Shown: positions 41,509-54,190, counted from the first letter of the stretch. The stretch is 64,000 nt of DNA from Brachycybe producta (GCA_036925085.1 JAUPFP010000003.1:3215001-3279000); one strand, 5' to 3'. Notes: generated by a model not told the origin, from the letters alone. Translations and numbers: made by a program.

Positions 41509-41813
41509 ATACCTTGTAACACAGTCATGAGTTAAATGAATTCAAATTAAATGTGTTTAGGTGAATTAGACGGAATCCAGTTAAGGACATGAACCCCAAA
41601 TAAAAATTGACTTTATTATTAATAATTTAAAATTGAAATACTAAACCAATATTTTGTCAATAGTTTATATGATTTAAATATTAACTCAATATTTTCAGAT
41701 TATTAACTGAATAAATTGAATTCGACATATTGTTCATTTGACCTTCACAGGGGGCTTTGTAGAACGTGTTTAATGTTTAAATGCAATTAACTGTGTATGT
41801 GTGTCCAGGGTAT
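41509..41813 (-). repeat. family B copy, inverted
   Basis: From ATACCTTGTAACACAGTCAT to CCAGGGTAT, 305 bp, with ATA on both sides. Confidence 0.86.
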
Positions 41814-42739
41814 ATAAGGGCTCTCTTTTCAACAATGTAGCTATTGTTAGTTATTATAACAAAGCAATTTGAAATCATGCTGCTGCTTTTGAAATTTGTT
41901 GTCCCTCTGCCATAGGCCATTTGAGCTGAGATCAGAGTATTAATTCAAATTCTGCACAATGCCTACACAACTTTATAGAGATTCGACTAAGAGTGCCGGA
42001 GGTTTTTTGTTTTTGTTTAAATTGACTAGTAACTTTTCAAAGTACCTTATTTTCTCACTTTGACATAAAAGAGTCTTGTTACCAAGACATATATAAAGTA
42101 AACTTTATCGATTTGACTTGACCAACAAAGCTAAAGCAATTTACTCTCTCAGATAGATAGATAGAGAGAGAGAGAGCGAAAAAATGGTAGTAAAAGTAGT
42201 AGAAGTAGGAGGAGAAAAACAAACAAATATAATATTTGATTAACAAATGAGGTACATTTTCCTATCCAAAAAAAAAAAGTGGACTTGAGGCAAATTCCCT
42301 TTTTCAAAATGTATTTCTATATTGGGGGACCTTCTTCTCCTGCCATCAAATAAACAAACAAATGTTTAACTTTTAACAATGATGGTTTAAAGCTCAATTT
42401 TAACCAATTGCTAGTTTAGGTTGTTGTTTTTAAAATAAAATAAAAAAAAGATGGAGAGAAAAATCGGTTTTATGTGAATAATAAAAAAATATATATAAAT
42501 ATTATGGTGGTGGTGATCGTTCTTATTTTATAACTTGTAATAAAGTTAACCATTTTTGGTTTAAATAAAAAGCATTGTTAAAAGTTGTTTGATCAATGAT
42601 AAGATTTCATAGAGAAAATAAATTCACATACAATATAGCAATGGAATATGCTATTGTCCCTCTGCAATAGGCCTATTTGGCTGCTAGCAGCGTATTAATT
42701 ATAAGTGTGATTGTAATTGTATTGAGAATAGAAACTTTT
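41814..42739. other. unassigned, with two copies of a short repeat
   Basis: CTCTGCCATAGGCCATTTGA near 41910 and CTCTGCAATAGGCCTATTTG near 42660 are the short dispersed repeat of 31775. A GA run lies near 42150. No gene was seen. Confidence 0.45.
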
Positions 42740-43300
42740 GCTTATTCTAACATTTTAGAAGCAAACTTATAAATAAATTGAAAGTGGTTTAGAAACTAGA
42801 AGGGTAACTTTAATCAAAGAGTATTTTCCTGTTGTTATCTTTCAAAATAAACTTTTTATAGAGAAAATTTAAACAATGTCGTCTGCCTAAAGTAAATTGA
42901 AGATGTTTTAGAAACTAGAAGGGTAACTTCAATCAGTTAAAGAGTATTTTCCTGTTGTTATCTTTCAAAATAAACTTTTTATAGACAAAAATTAAACAAT
43001 ATCGTCCGCCTAAAAAATTGAATGTGTTTTAAAAAGTAGAAGGGTCGCTCAATCAATTAAATAGTATTTCATTTTCATATCTTTCAAAATAAACTTTTTA
43101 ATATACAAAAATTAAAAAATATAATCTGCTTAAAGTAAATTAAAAGTGTTTTAGAAACTAGAAGGGTAGCTCAATCACTTAAGGAGGTATTTTCATGTTG
43201 TTATCTTTCAAATTAAACTTTTTTCTTAAGTTTGAAAATAACCTATCTCTAAGCAGACGATAATTTAAATTTGTTGTCTATAAAAAGGTTTATTTTGAAA
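42740..43300 (+). repeat. family C tandem arms
   Basis: AAACTAGAAGGGTAACTTYA recurs near 42793 and 42908, then variants near 43035 and 43155, each followed by ATCTTTCAAAATAAACTTTT. Spacing is about 115-125 bp; units are left arms only, except at the right edge. Confidence 0.82.
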
Positions 43301-43872
43301 TATATTAGTTTGGCCCCTATGTAATGGTAATCACTGCTAACCCTTCATCTTCTTGAAGCCTCTAAACAGGATTTCAACTTACCTGTTCAAGATTACACAA
43401 TAAAATATGGTTTTTCTCTAGGTTAGTACCCTGCACAAAAGAGGGTACTCACAAGTGGAAGTACCAAGTTATCTTCTTGAATTTGGTCCTTTGCTTCTTC
43501 TAGTTTTTTTCTTCTTTCTTTCTATTCTTCCACCCCACAAAAAAAACACCTACTGATTGTCAATCAACGTCTGGAGTATCATTTTAACAGATTGTAACAC
43601 AGTTTGTTCCCTATGTGTATACAACATACTGTACAAGACCATCACTTTCCCAGATTAAACACACACTCTTAATACCCTCTAACCCCCCCCCCCCCTCTCT
43701 AACTTCACTTCCATTTAACTAACCTCCACCCCCAACCCCCATTTTTTCCGAATAGTACAATACAAATGTATACAAGGACTACAACAATAATGATACAACC
43801 CTCCTCCTCCACCCAATCCATTTCACATTGTCACGAAAAGGGACAAAAGAAACAAAATACTTTAGATTAAAG

Positions 43873-43915
<43 letters not shown>

Positions 43916-44149
43916 AAGGAAGGTTAATTAAATTAATCGAATAATGGAATGAACTAAAATCATAATGGTGTGTGTGGGGGTGGGGTGGGGGAGGGGAGGG
44001 AAGGGAGAGCTCAACACGAAATAGATTTTATGGTGGTGAGAAAAAAATATCGATTGTAGCGCCATCTATTCGTAAAGTAAGCAAATTATTGAATAAAATT
44101 AATTTGACCACTCTTGGTAAAAATATTAAATAAAAGCTAAATTAAAGCT
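43301..44149. other. unassigned stretch
   Basis: C12 run near 43684, GA run 43877-43911, G-rich run near 43975-44010, GCGCCATCT at 44059-44067. No gene was seen. Confidence 0.45.
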
Positions 44150-45115
44150 TTTATCAGGTTCCATTCTTGTCCAGTTTAACTAATGTCCAGTTTAATTCAC
44201 GTCAAGCTTAGTAATTGTCCAGCTTAACTAGTGTCCAGTTTAGTTATTGCTCAGTTTAGTTCTTATTCAGTTTTGTTAATGCTTAGTTTAATTCTCAGCC
44301 AGTTTAGTAGCTTAATTTTTGTTTAGTTTTTTTTGTCCAATTTAGTTCTATTCCAGTTTAGCTCTTGTCCAGTTTTACTCTTGTTCAGTTTAGCACTTTT
44401 GCAGTTCAGTTCTTAAGTTTAACTCTTTTCCAGTTAAGAACTGAACTGCAAAAGGGCTAAAGTTTAACTCTTGTCCAGTTTAGCCTTATTGCAGTTCAGT
44501 TCCTAAGTTTAACTCTTGTCCAGTTTAGCTCATGTCCAGTTTAGCACTTATAAAAATCATCTGTTGTAACGTTTAACTATTTTCCAATTCATGTGTTATT
44601 CAGTTTAGCTTTTGTCCAGTTTGGCTCTAGTCCAGTGTAGCTCTTGTCCAGTTTAGCCCTTTTGCAGTTCAGTTCTTAAGTTTAACTCTTTTCCAGTTTA
44701 GCTCTTGTCCAGTTTAGCTCCTTTCCAGTTTAGCTCTTGTCCAGTTTAGATCTTGTCCAGTTTAGATCTTGTCCAGTTTAGCTCCTTTCCAGTTTAGCTC
44801 TTGTCCAGTTTAGCCCTTTTGCAGTTCAGTTCTTAAGTTTAACTCTTTTCCAGTTTAGCTCCTGTCCAGTTTAGCTCCTTTCCAGTTTAGCTCTTGTCCA
44901 GTTTAGATCTTGTCCAGTTTAGATCTTGTCCAGTTTAGCTCCTTTCCAGTTTAGCTCTTGTCCAGTTTAGATCTTGTCCAGTTTAGCACTAATCATCTGT
45001 TGTATATGTAATGTTTAACTATTTCCCAATTCATATGTTATTCAGTTTAGCTTTTGTTCAGTTCTGATTCTTGATGGCTAGTCCAGTTTAGCCCTTGTCC
45101 AGTTTAGCATTATTT
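44150..45115 (+). repeat. 16-bp minisatellite array, about 1 kb
   Basis: The unit CAGTTTAGCTCTTGTC is very regular in 44640-44980, with higher-order blocks (for example AGCCCTTTTGCAGTTCAGTT three times). It degenerates at both edges. Confidence 0.93.
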
Positions 45116-45529
45116 TTTTCTTCATCTCTGCTCTTTCACTTACTATTTCTAAAGATGATTTTCTACTTATGCTTCATAGATAATGTTTAATACCATCATA
45201 GAATGGCAGTTAAATTGGGGGTGGTCCTATTTTCCAACCATTGATCACCCATATTATAGTGAGGGGGGCCCCCATATAAGTAGCCCATGTATTAAATATT
45301 TGAGAGAGGAGGACCATGAGGAGGAGGGGAGGGGGAAGGGGAGAGAGTAATTGATAACACACTTCTGTAGGGTCAATATATAATCTCCTCCAGGGGGCCT
45401 AAACGAACGCATAAAACTCAATATAATAGTACTATATGTACATAAAGAATCATAGAATATGATGTCCGAACATAAATATGAACAATACAGGGTGAACTAC
45501 TATTAACATTCCATTACTATTTATGTAAT
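45116..45529. other. unassigned stretch
   Basis: G-rich purine block 45260-45350. No gene was seen. Confidence 0.4.
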
Positions 45530-45836
45530 GGGCTCGGATTTTTATGCAAATATCAAGTAGATATTTCTCAATCTGTGGCCCAAGCGCCAATTGTGATGTA
45601 ACAATCCTGATTAGAGATTAACCAACCATTATGATTTATTTTTTCAATCAAAAACACTCGTTAGAGGCTAGAACTTTCTAGTTGACAAATGATAGTAACC
45701 AGACATCTCTAGTCTCTAACCAGCCTTTTTTTTTAAATTAGAAACAGCATAATTGCAGTTGCTCTAATGATGGCACGTGGGCCACAAATTGCGAAACATT
45801 TGTTTTTGGATATTTGCATAAAAATCCGAGTCCTAA
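45530..45836. repeat. family F foldback, copy 2
   Basis: Ends GGCTCGGATTTTTATGCAAA and TTTGCATAAAAATCCGAGTC are inverse complements, each with the octamer ATGCAAAT or its near inverse. TTAGAGGCTAGAACT is mirrored by TAGTCTCTAACC. 307 bp. Confidence 0.82.
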
Positions 45837-45890
45837 TAAATGATTGATTTGTAGAGAAGAAAATTTGTTATTGATTTTGAATTGAAAACA

Positions 45891-46680
45891 AAACAAACCC
45901 GAAACAACTGTCAGCAGTAACTCAAGACAAAACCACAACAAATTTGTGACACAAAACACAAACAAATTTGGGTTTTGTTTTTGTTTCTATTGCTGTCCTT
46001 TACGTAAACTACGCAACTGTTCTGTTGTTGTTTTAATACTAACTGTCCACAACTGCAACAGACAACAGTTGACAAAATGTTGCATAATACTGAGACAAAA
46101 CAAAAACCTCTTGAAGTTTACCGACTTGCGGCGGGACATGGAATTGTTTGTAAAATTGCAGACAATACAAAAAAAAATACAAAAGTCGCAGTAATGTTTT
46201 AGAATTGTTGCCAATTTGTCTCTCGAAACACTTGAGTTTCTGTTTTGTTTGTGTTGTGTAAGTTTGATGTGGACGTGGCCTTAAAACCAAACAAACCAGA
46301 AACAATTGTCAGCATGTACTCAAGACGAAACCACAAGAAATTTGTGACAAAACACAAACAAATTTGGATTTTGTTTTTGTTTCTGTAGCTGTCCTTACGG
46401 GTAAACTACGCAACTGTTCTGTTTTAATGATAACCATCCACACTGTACAGACAATAGTTGACAAAATGTTGCGTAATACAGAGAGAAAACATAAACATTT
46501 GTTTGATGTTTACCGACTTGCGGCGGGGCATGGAATTGTTTGTGAAACTGCAGATAAAACAAAACACAAAAGTCGCAGAAATGTTTTAGAATTGTCGCCA
46601 ATTTGTCTCTCGAAACACTTGAGTTTCTGTTTTGTTCGTGTTTTGTCGAACTTTTTATGGGCCCATAACAGACCTTTTTA
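45891..46680 (+). repeat. family G, two tandem copies of ~398 bp
   Basis: AAACAAACCCGAAACAACTG at 45891 and AAACAAACCAGAAACAATTG at 46289. Each copy holds CAAGACRAAACCACAA, GTTGACAAAATGTTGC, TTTACCGACTTGCGGCGGG and TCTCGAAACACTTGAGTTTC. Both strands show short frames that are by-products of A/T-rich codon-like repeats. Confidence 0.85.
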
Positions 46681-47383
46681 ATGTTCTTTAAACTTGTTTT
46701 TAATAAGCTGAGTAACCAATTTTCTTCTCTCTCTCTCTCTCTCTCTCTCCCTCCCAAAAGACCGTTAATATTGCAATATTATAAGTCATATTTTTAGTCA
46801 TAACTAAAACCACTAATAATTCATTTAAACCCTAACCCACATCCTTCACCTCCCCCCCACCTCAAGTAAGAAAATTCCTTGCAAAAAAAAATGCCCATCT
46901 AAGCAAAAAAAATTTTTTAGTGGGTCCTAAATGTTGCCACCAGGCGTATATGATGATGTCCATTAAAGTCAATTTGAGAGGCCCTTCTACAAAATTAAGA
47001 CCTATAAATCATTCTTTTTTCTATGGATTTTTACTCCTCTATTTTTTAAGACTGCAAAAATATTCGATTTAAAATTAATAAATTCACTTTTAGTTCTCTT
47101 TTTGGCAGTCTTTTAAATCAAATTAAACATGTATTTTTAAAGGGCGCCATCTGCAGTCATAGTGTGAAAACAAGTCAATAATTGAAATAAAATTGCAGAA
47201 ATATTATTTTCTCTCTTTTATTATTCTTAAATGTCAAAGTGAATAATAGCACATTTTACAAAACAACTAGTCAATTTGTAATGATCAACCAATTTCAATA
47301 TAGTGAATTTATGGGAACATTTAAACTTTAAATTTAAATTAAACTTAAAATATTAAAATTTAAGAACATGTATGTAAGGCAAT
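46681..47383. other. unassigned AT-rich stretch
   Basis: CT run near 46728, GCGCCATCT at 47144-47152. No gene was seen. Confidence 0.4.
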
Positions 47384-48141
47384 TTTCAAAATGCCTAAAA
47401 ATTGTTGTTTCTCTTTTTTTTTTACAAAGTAGAATATTATCTCATAATTTTTTTTAGATAAAATTTAAGTAGAATTTTAGAAATGATGAAATTATGGCAT
47501 TTTAATTCTTTTTAAAATATATTAACTATAAAAATTAAAATTATTTTTAATTGTCTCTAGAATAATTTAAAAAATGTCATAATATATTTAAGAATAAACT
47601 AATTAAGACAACTAATTTAGATTGTCTTACGAAACTATTGCATTTTAATTATTTTTAATAATAATTATTTTTTCATAATAATTTCAATTATTTAAAAATT
47701 TATATAAAAATAAATTAAAATATAACAATTTTTTATATAATATTTGTATTTTTCAAGTAATTAAAAAGTATTATTTTTTTATATAATATTCATATTTTTA
47801 ATATAATAATTAAAATGCCATAATTTTCTAATAACAAATTTAATTAGACTTTTTACGAAAATATCTTATTTTAATAATTTTTTTAAATATATTTTACAAC
47901 ATAAATTTCAGTTATTTTTTATTATTTTTTTAATAATAATTGCAAAAATTTAAAAATATATTTAAAAAATAAATTAAACTGTAATAATTTTGTAAAAAAA
48001 AAAAGATATTTTAGGCTTTTTATTTTTATAAAAGTATGGCATTAAAAATTTATTATAAAAATTTTAGTTAATAAAAATTAGTTTTAATTTCGTAAATTTT
48101 CATATTGTATTTTTAGGCATTTTGCACAACAATTACTTATA
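47384..48141. repeat. AT-rich foldback element
   Basis: TTTTCAAAATGCCTAAAAAT at the left is mirrored by TTTTTAGGCATTTTGCACAA at the right. The interior is extremely AT-rich and repeats ATGGCATTTTAATT-like blocks about every 130-250 bp. No frame. Confidence 0.6.
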
Positions 48142-48700
48142 ATTTAATTCTTTCAATTTTCAAAGAATTAAAATTCATTTCTGAAAAACTTGCTTCTTCG
48201 CAAATTGACTAGTGAATTTGCAGATTGACTGATTTTCAACTATGTTGGTTAACATAATAAGTAGGCCCTAAGAGAGAGAGAGAAAGAGAGAGAAAGGCCC
48301 ACCCCCAAAAAAAGATATATATAAAAAAGGAGATCTAAAAATAATAACCACCATGTTTGATTTATTGGTGTAATATTTACCGGTTACACAATCTGCTCAT
48401 GGCAATCGCGTTTATGAACCCCCTTGTAAATCTATACTTTATGAAGACCATAACCGGTCATCAAATGACGTCATAAATGGCTCGCGGGCCGCTAATAACA
48501 TCAAATGTGCCAATCATAAGTGGCCAAATAACTTACCAATGAAATGCAGGGGGAAAAAACTTTAGAAAATCAGTTATTATAGAAGTTTTATATTTAAGCA
48601 ATTTATGTTAGAAACTAGAATAGTAAATGAACGGCTTAAATGTATTTTCATGATAATACGCTCGTCTCTTTTTTTTTAAAAAAAAAATAAATGTTTTTAG
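48142..48700. other. unassigned stretch
   Basis: A family 4-like remnant (ATTTGCAGATTGACTGATTT) near 48218 and a short GA run near 48272. No gene was seen. Confidence 0.4.
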
Positions 48701-49131
48701 TAGAAGTGGGACGAATCCTAAATTTTCTCGAATCCGAATCCTAAAAGGTTCTCGAATCTCTCGAATCCTTCAAATATAAGAATCCTATATTATTCATTAA
48801 GAAGATACAAATGAATGAAATAATATTAAATATTAAATTATTAATAATAAAAAACACAGTGTGGCGGCACTCAGGGTCGCCCACAAGGTGATATTATTAG
48901 TGATCCGGATACCAACCGAAATTGCAACAATCGCCGGTTTTTCGCTTTAGTGAACGTTTCTATTGGACGTCAATTGGAGTTAAAACTAACTTTACCAAAG
49001 TTTTTAACAGGTTTTTTTAGGTTTGGATTCGAAATATTCGAAAGACGAAAAAGCGCTGAAGATTCGAGTTTTCGAATCTCGAATATTTTTCAAGATTTGC
49101 GGGATTCGAGGATTCGAATGGTCCATCCATA
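48701..49131 (+). repeat. hAT-like MITE, copy 3, with perfect 8-bp duplication
   Basis: 431 bp from TAGAAGTGGGACGAATCC to GGTCCATCCATA. Flanked by gtttttag on both sides (48693-48700, 49132-49139). An 8-bp duplication and TAG-type ends fit the hAT superfamily. No transposase. Confidence 0.92.
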
Positions 49132-49618
49132 GTTTTTAGATAAATTTGTAAAATAATAATTTTTCATTTTGTTTATAGTTTCAAGTTTTGCCGAAAAAAA
49201 AATCTTCAAACTTCCAAACTACCATTAAAAAGTTTATTTTGAACGATATCTCGGTGCGAAATTAGCTTTAGCTAATTTAATTTAAATTATTGAAATTTTC
49301 TCAATAATTTTAATTCTAAAAAGTTAAAAGACAACATTTTCATGTAATTTAATTTCACTTAAGGTGTTTTTTATGCAAATTAAGAAAAAATTGAAAATCG
49401 CAAGTTTTAGAAACTAGAAGAGTAAATTAATAATTTAAGAAAAATTTTAATTCACTTCTCTCCTTGTCTCCCCCTCCCACTCCTCCTCCACCTTCAAAAT
49501 CACTTTTAAGAAAGTTTCTTTTTTTTGTGATGAAAATTAGCTCAAGTGTTGAAGTTCAAGTCCAAAGGCTCAAATTCAAGAAGGAAACTTGACACTAGGA
49601 ACTTCACCCCTCTGAGTA
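49132..49618. other. unassigned, with family C remnant
   Basis: GAAACTAGAAGAGTAAATTA near 49410. The block 49550-49610 (GTTCAAG, CTCAAATTCAAGAAGGAAAC) recurs at 49945-50000 on the other side of a family B copy. Confidence 0.5.
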
Positions 49619-49855
49619 ATACCTAGTACACACCTGATCGAATTCAATTTATTCAGTTAATTAATCTGAAAATATTGAGTTAATACTTAAATAAAAATAT
49701 AGAAACTATTGACAACATATTGATTTAGTATTTCAATTTTAAATTATTAATAATAAAGTCAATTTTTATTTGGGTTCATGTCCTTAACTGGATTCCGTAT
49801 AATTCACCTAAACACATTTAATTTGAATTCATTTAACTCATGTGTGTACAAGGTA
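49619..49855 (+). repeat. family B copy, internally shortened
   Basis: ATACCTAGTACACACCTGAT joins directly to GAATTCAATTTATTCAG, so about 65 bp are missing. Ends TGTGTACAAGGTAA. Confidence 0.85.
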
Positions 49856-50654
49856 AATAAGGTTCCAACTTTCAGAAAGTAACCCTGTTCAAAGTTACTC
49901 AATATAATTGGGTTTTATTAAGTTAGAACCCGGATCAATGTGTTCAAGTTCAAGTGGCTCAAATTCAAGAAGGAAACATGACACTTCAACTTCAACCCTT
50001 TGACTTTCAGAAGGGAAAAAAACCCATTGTTCAAAGTTACTCAAATATAACAAGGTTTTTTCTACGTTAGAACGCCCTGTTTCAGAGGATTCAAGTGGCA
50101 GTTCGAGTGCCCCAAAAATTTCTTTCATGAATTTCGATATTAATCCACTTCTCACCTAGGATTTTTTTTTGTTCCCACCTTCAAAAATCACCTTTTCTAA
50201 GGAAAGGAAAGGAAAGGAGAGAAAAAAACACACACGCACGCAAACAGACAGACAGACAGACACAAAAAGCTCATACCTTTAATGACATATTACAGAATAT
50301 AGACGTGCAAAAACATTAAGTTAATGCACTTTTTTTCTGAGGCACAAACACACACACAAAACTGAGTGCATTATATAAAAAGCACTGTTTTTCGATATGG
50401 CGAACAACAACAACAAAAAAAAAAGATATCTCACACTCTCACTCTATCCGCCCACCACCCCCCCCCCCCCTTTATATACATTATATAAAAACACAACATA
50501 TTTTGGTCCCTGTGTGTCCAACCTCAAAGGCAACATTTTTGCAACAAAATAAAACGAGTGGCACATTTTGATTTTGAACAGCCTTTCAATATCCATAGGG
50601 TTTATTATTATTATACAGTGTGTCCCCCAAAAAAGAAAAACAATGCAACTATAT
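49856..50654. other. unassigned stretch
   Basis: Duplicate of the 49550 block, an AGAC run near 50240, and a C13 run near 50458. No gene was seen. Confidence 0.4.
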
Positions 50655-51065
50655 GGGGTCAGAATAAAAAGATGAACACATTGGGAGTAATTATAAAACC
50701 CAACACAGAATGCATATAGAATTGGATGTACACTATATTAATATGGATGAACACAAATTTTGAAGTGATGAACAGAGAGAAATAAAATTATGAGCATACT
50801 TTAAAGGGAAGAACATGGTTTTATGAAGATGAACATGGTTCATCTACGATAAAACCATGTTCATCCCCCTGAAAACCATGTTCATCCCCCCAAAACCATG
50901 TTCATCCCTTTAAAAGATGTTCGTCCTTTTATTCCTCTATGTTCATCTCTTTAGAATGTGTGTTCATCCATATTAATATAGTGTTCATCCAATTCTATAT
51001 GCATTCTGTGTTGGGGTTTCAAGTTACCACCAATGTTCATCCGTTCATGTTTGTATCCTGACCTG
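50655..51065. repeat. ~410-bp palindromic element
   Basis: Left half (GGTCAGAATA, AGATGAACACATTGG, CCCAACACAGAATGCATATA) is mirrored in the right half (TATATGCATTCTGTGTTGGG, ACCAATGTTCATC, TATCCTGACC). Near the axis AACCATGTTCATCC is repeated three times in tandem. Confidence 0.85.
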
Positions 51066-51075
51066 CGTAAAATGT

Positions 51076-51139
51076 GTTGTTTTTTGCAGATAACCTAGGG
51101 AATCTGCACATTGACTGATTCCGCAGATTGACAGTAACA
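51076..51139 (-). repeat. family 4 fragment
   Basis: GCAGATAACCTAGGGAATCT then TTCCGCAGATTGACAGTAAC, one end of the palindromic MITE. Confidence 0.82.
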
Positions 51140-51599
51140 TGTATAAATTAATGTTAGGTGTTTTAGGTGCATTATGGGTCATATACGAACACCTAACAAA
51201 AATAAATATCTATAAAGCCACCCCACTCCCCCCTTATAAGAATGTTTACATTTTAAAATCACCTTTTAAGTTTTTAAAACAATAGACTGGATCATTTATT
51301 CTGAAACATACTGTAATAATCTGGGCCCACCTACAATGATAAAAAGAAGAAGGTTGGCCATAAGTGTAGTGAAGCCAATCTAATAGAAGCCAAAATACGG
51401 GCACGCATACGATTCACAACAACACCATTTTCCCATTTTTTTTCTAATATCGAGATTGCAAAATAATTACTTTCGTTTTACGCGCGTGCATTAAGTCGTT
51501 TTGCACGTGTTACGTGTGGTGGGCGTGTCTAACAATCTCGTGTTCCTGTATTTCTACATATGTGTATTGTGTGTGGTGGTTATTAAGATGGGGTTTATG
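51140..51599. other. unassigned stretch
   Basis: AAATAAATATCTATAAAGCC near 51201 is shared with 38236 and 59117. No gene was seen. Confidence 0.4.
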
Positions 51600-52180
51600 A
51601 ACGGAACTGATTTTCGAACTTCTCTTGATTATTTCTGTGTTTTTTTTTTCAGAAAGAGCAAGATTCTAATAAACTAGAAAGTGCTTTAGAAACTATAAGG
51701 GTAGCTCAATCGCTTAATAGTTTATATGGATATCTTTCAAAATAAGCTTTTTATGTGAGTTTCTCTAAATGAACCAACTTTAAGCTGACGATATTTTTTT
51801 GTTTAAAGTTTTAGTCTGTTAAAAAGTTTATTTTGAAAGATATCAGCATGAAAATATCATTAAATAATTCAGCTACCCCTTCTAGTTTCCAAAAACATCT
51901 TCAAGTTTCTCTTAATTTTGTCACTGAAAAACTTTGAACATGTTTTTGGAAACTAGAAGGGTAGCTCCATCACTTAAATGTATTTTCATGTTGATATTTT
52001 TCAAAATAAGCTTTTTATGTCAGTTTGAAAATGAGCCAACTATAAAAAGTTTATTTTGAAAGATATCAACATGAAAATACCTTTTTAAGTGATTGAACTA
52101 CTATTTTAGTTTCTAAAACATTTTCTAGTTTATCTTAATTTTGCTCTTTTTTGGAAGATAAAGCCCTCTGGTGGTCAAAT
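51600..52180. repeat. family C, two adjacent foldback units
   Basis: GAAACTATAAGGGTAGCTCA near 51689 is mirrored near 51880, and GAAACTAGAAGGGTAGCTCC near 51949 is mirrored near 52100. Near 52163 GCCCTCTGGTGGTC follows, the inverse of GACCACCAGAGGGC, a strong CTCF-like site. Confidence 0.82.
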
Positions 52181-52239
52181 AAAAGTAATATGTACAGTAT
52201 TTAAGGTGGTTTTAAAAATTGTAAACTCATTTAAGGTGC

Positions 52240-52515
52240 AAAAGGAAGAGAAACCTGATTGCGTTTTAAGAAACTAGAAGGGTAGCTCAATCGCTTAATA
52301 GTTTATATCGATATCTTTCAAAATAAGCTTTTTATGTAAGTTTCTAAATGGTCTAACTCTAAGCAGGCATTGCTTAACAGACGATATTTTTAAATTTTTA
52401 TCTATAAAAAGTTAACTTTGAAATATATCAACATTAACTATTAAGTAATTGAGCTACCCTTCTAGTTTCTTAAACACTTTCAAGTTTATCCTCATTGTGC
52501 ACCTAATAATCAGAA
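52240..52515. repeat. family C foldback unit
   Basis: GAAACTAGAAGGGTAGCTCA near 52271 is mirrored by GAGCTACCCTTCTAGTTTCT near 52450. Confidence 0.82.
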
Positions 52516-52532
52516 TTCGCGGTTCGGTTTTT

Positions 52533-52836
52533 ATACCTTGTACACACACATGAATTAAAAGAATTCAAATTAAATGTGTTTAGAGGTGAATTATACGGAA
52601 TCCACTTAAGGACACGAACACCAAATAAAAAATTAACTTTATTATTAATATTTTAAATTAAAATACTAAATCAATCTTTTAATGTTAATAGTTTATATAA
52701 TTTATATTTAAGTATTAACTCAATATTTTGAGATTAATTAACTGAATAAATTGAATTCAACATATTGTTTGTTTGTTCTTCACGGGGCTCTGTAGAACAC
52801 GTTTATTATTTAAATGCATTTAAATTATAAGGTGTG
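52533..52836 (-). repeat. family B copy, inverted
   Basis: From ATACCTTGTACACACACATG to TTAAATTATAAGGTGTG; the far end is decayed. Confidence 0.84.
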
Positions 52837-53756
52837 ATTTTATTGAATCTAATGAATTTGAACTCAAGTTGAAGAGTTAAGTTTCTTAATTTCTTGAATT
52901 TGGGCCTTTTTTTGTTAAAATTAATCTCAGAGAGGCATTTATCACCCCCCCCCCCTTTTTCCTAAAAAAAAGCCCTCCTACTTTTTTTCTTCTTCTAACC
53001 TTCTCTGATCACCTTTACTGATGATTCAATGGACATATACGAGATTAGTGTATAGCAAATAGCTTTGAATAAAACGTGTGAATTTAACCACATGGTCAAG
53101 TATGAGAGAGAAACTCATGTGGATTATGGAGAGGTTTTTCTCACTCTCTCTCTCTCATTGAATATAGTGAATAATAAACGATACATGACTGCATGAATCA
53201 AAAGGTATCCATCCATCCATCTATCTATTCCATACTTCAATTCAATTGGAAAAAAAAGAAGAAATATTTTGACCACAAAAGAGAGCAGAACAGAAAAAAA
53301 CAAATCAGTTCTCTCTCTTTTCCGCAATTTGTCATCAAGATGAAAAACCGCCAAAAAAATATATAACCACAAAAATAATGAAAACTTCGTTATTTTTCAA
53401 ACTGAAATGTTTATCATTTTTTTAAAAAAAAAGCTGAATACTAGAATTGATTTCTTATTTACCACATTGCTTAAAGAATAAATGACCGGGATCACACATA
53501 CAGAAAAACAAACAAACAGAAAATAGAAAAAGAAAAATATCAGAATAAAAGTTTAATCTATATTTTCTGCTTTCTTTCGCGTATTCACACGTTACACTTA
53601 GAAAAACACTGCTAGGAGATTTTTTAGCTTTAAAAAAAAAGAGGAAAAGCCATAAACTCATTCATTTACTCTTCTAGTTTATAAAACACTTCCAATATCT
53701 TCTTAAATACTTGCTACAAAAATTAACTGCAGTTACATAAACCAAGGTTATAGTTA
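52837..53756. other. unassigned stretch
   Basis: C10 run near 52946, CT runs, and a family C remnant near 53666. No gene was seen. Confidence 0.4.
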
Positions 53757-53782
53757 ACGCTTTCTCTCTATCTTTCTCTCTA

Positions 53783-53824
<42 letters not shown>

Positions 53825-54190
53825 CCTCTCTCCCTCTCTCTCTTCTCTCTCTCTCCATCTCTTCTCTCTATCTCTCTCCATCTATCTTTTTCTCTCTTTG
53901 TCTTTCTTTCTCTTCTCTCTCTCCTCTTCTCTCCCTCTCTTCTCTCTCCTCTTCTCTCTCTCCATCTCTCTTCTCTTCTCTCTCTCTCCATCTCTCTCTT
54001 CTCTTCTCTCTCTCCATCTCTCTCTTCTCTTCTCTCTCTCCATCTCTCTCTTCTCTTCTCTCTCTCTCCATCTCTCTCTTCTCTTCTCTCTCTTCTCTCT
54101 CTCCATCTCTCTCTTCTCTTCTCTCTCTTCTCTTCTCTCTCTCCATCTCTCTCTTCTCTTCTCTCTCTCATTCTTCTCTCTCTCTCTTTT
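53757..54190 (+). repeat. (TC)n-rich microsatellite block
   Basis: CT dinucleotides with TCCATC and TTCTCTTC interruptions repeating about every 28-40 bp. Long charged frames on the other strand are by-products. Confidence 0.97.

Noticed and set aside
45946-46757. Frames of 80-120 residues in the family G repeat
   Set aside because: They occur on both strands, shift between the two tandem copies, and show no recognisable domain.
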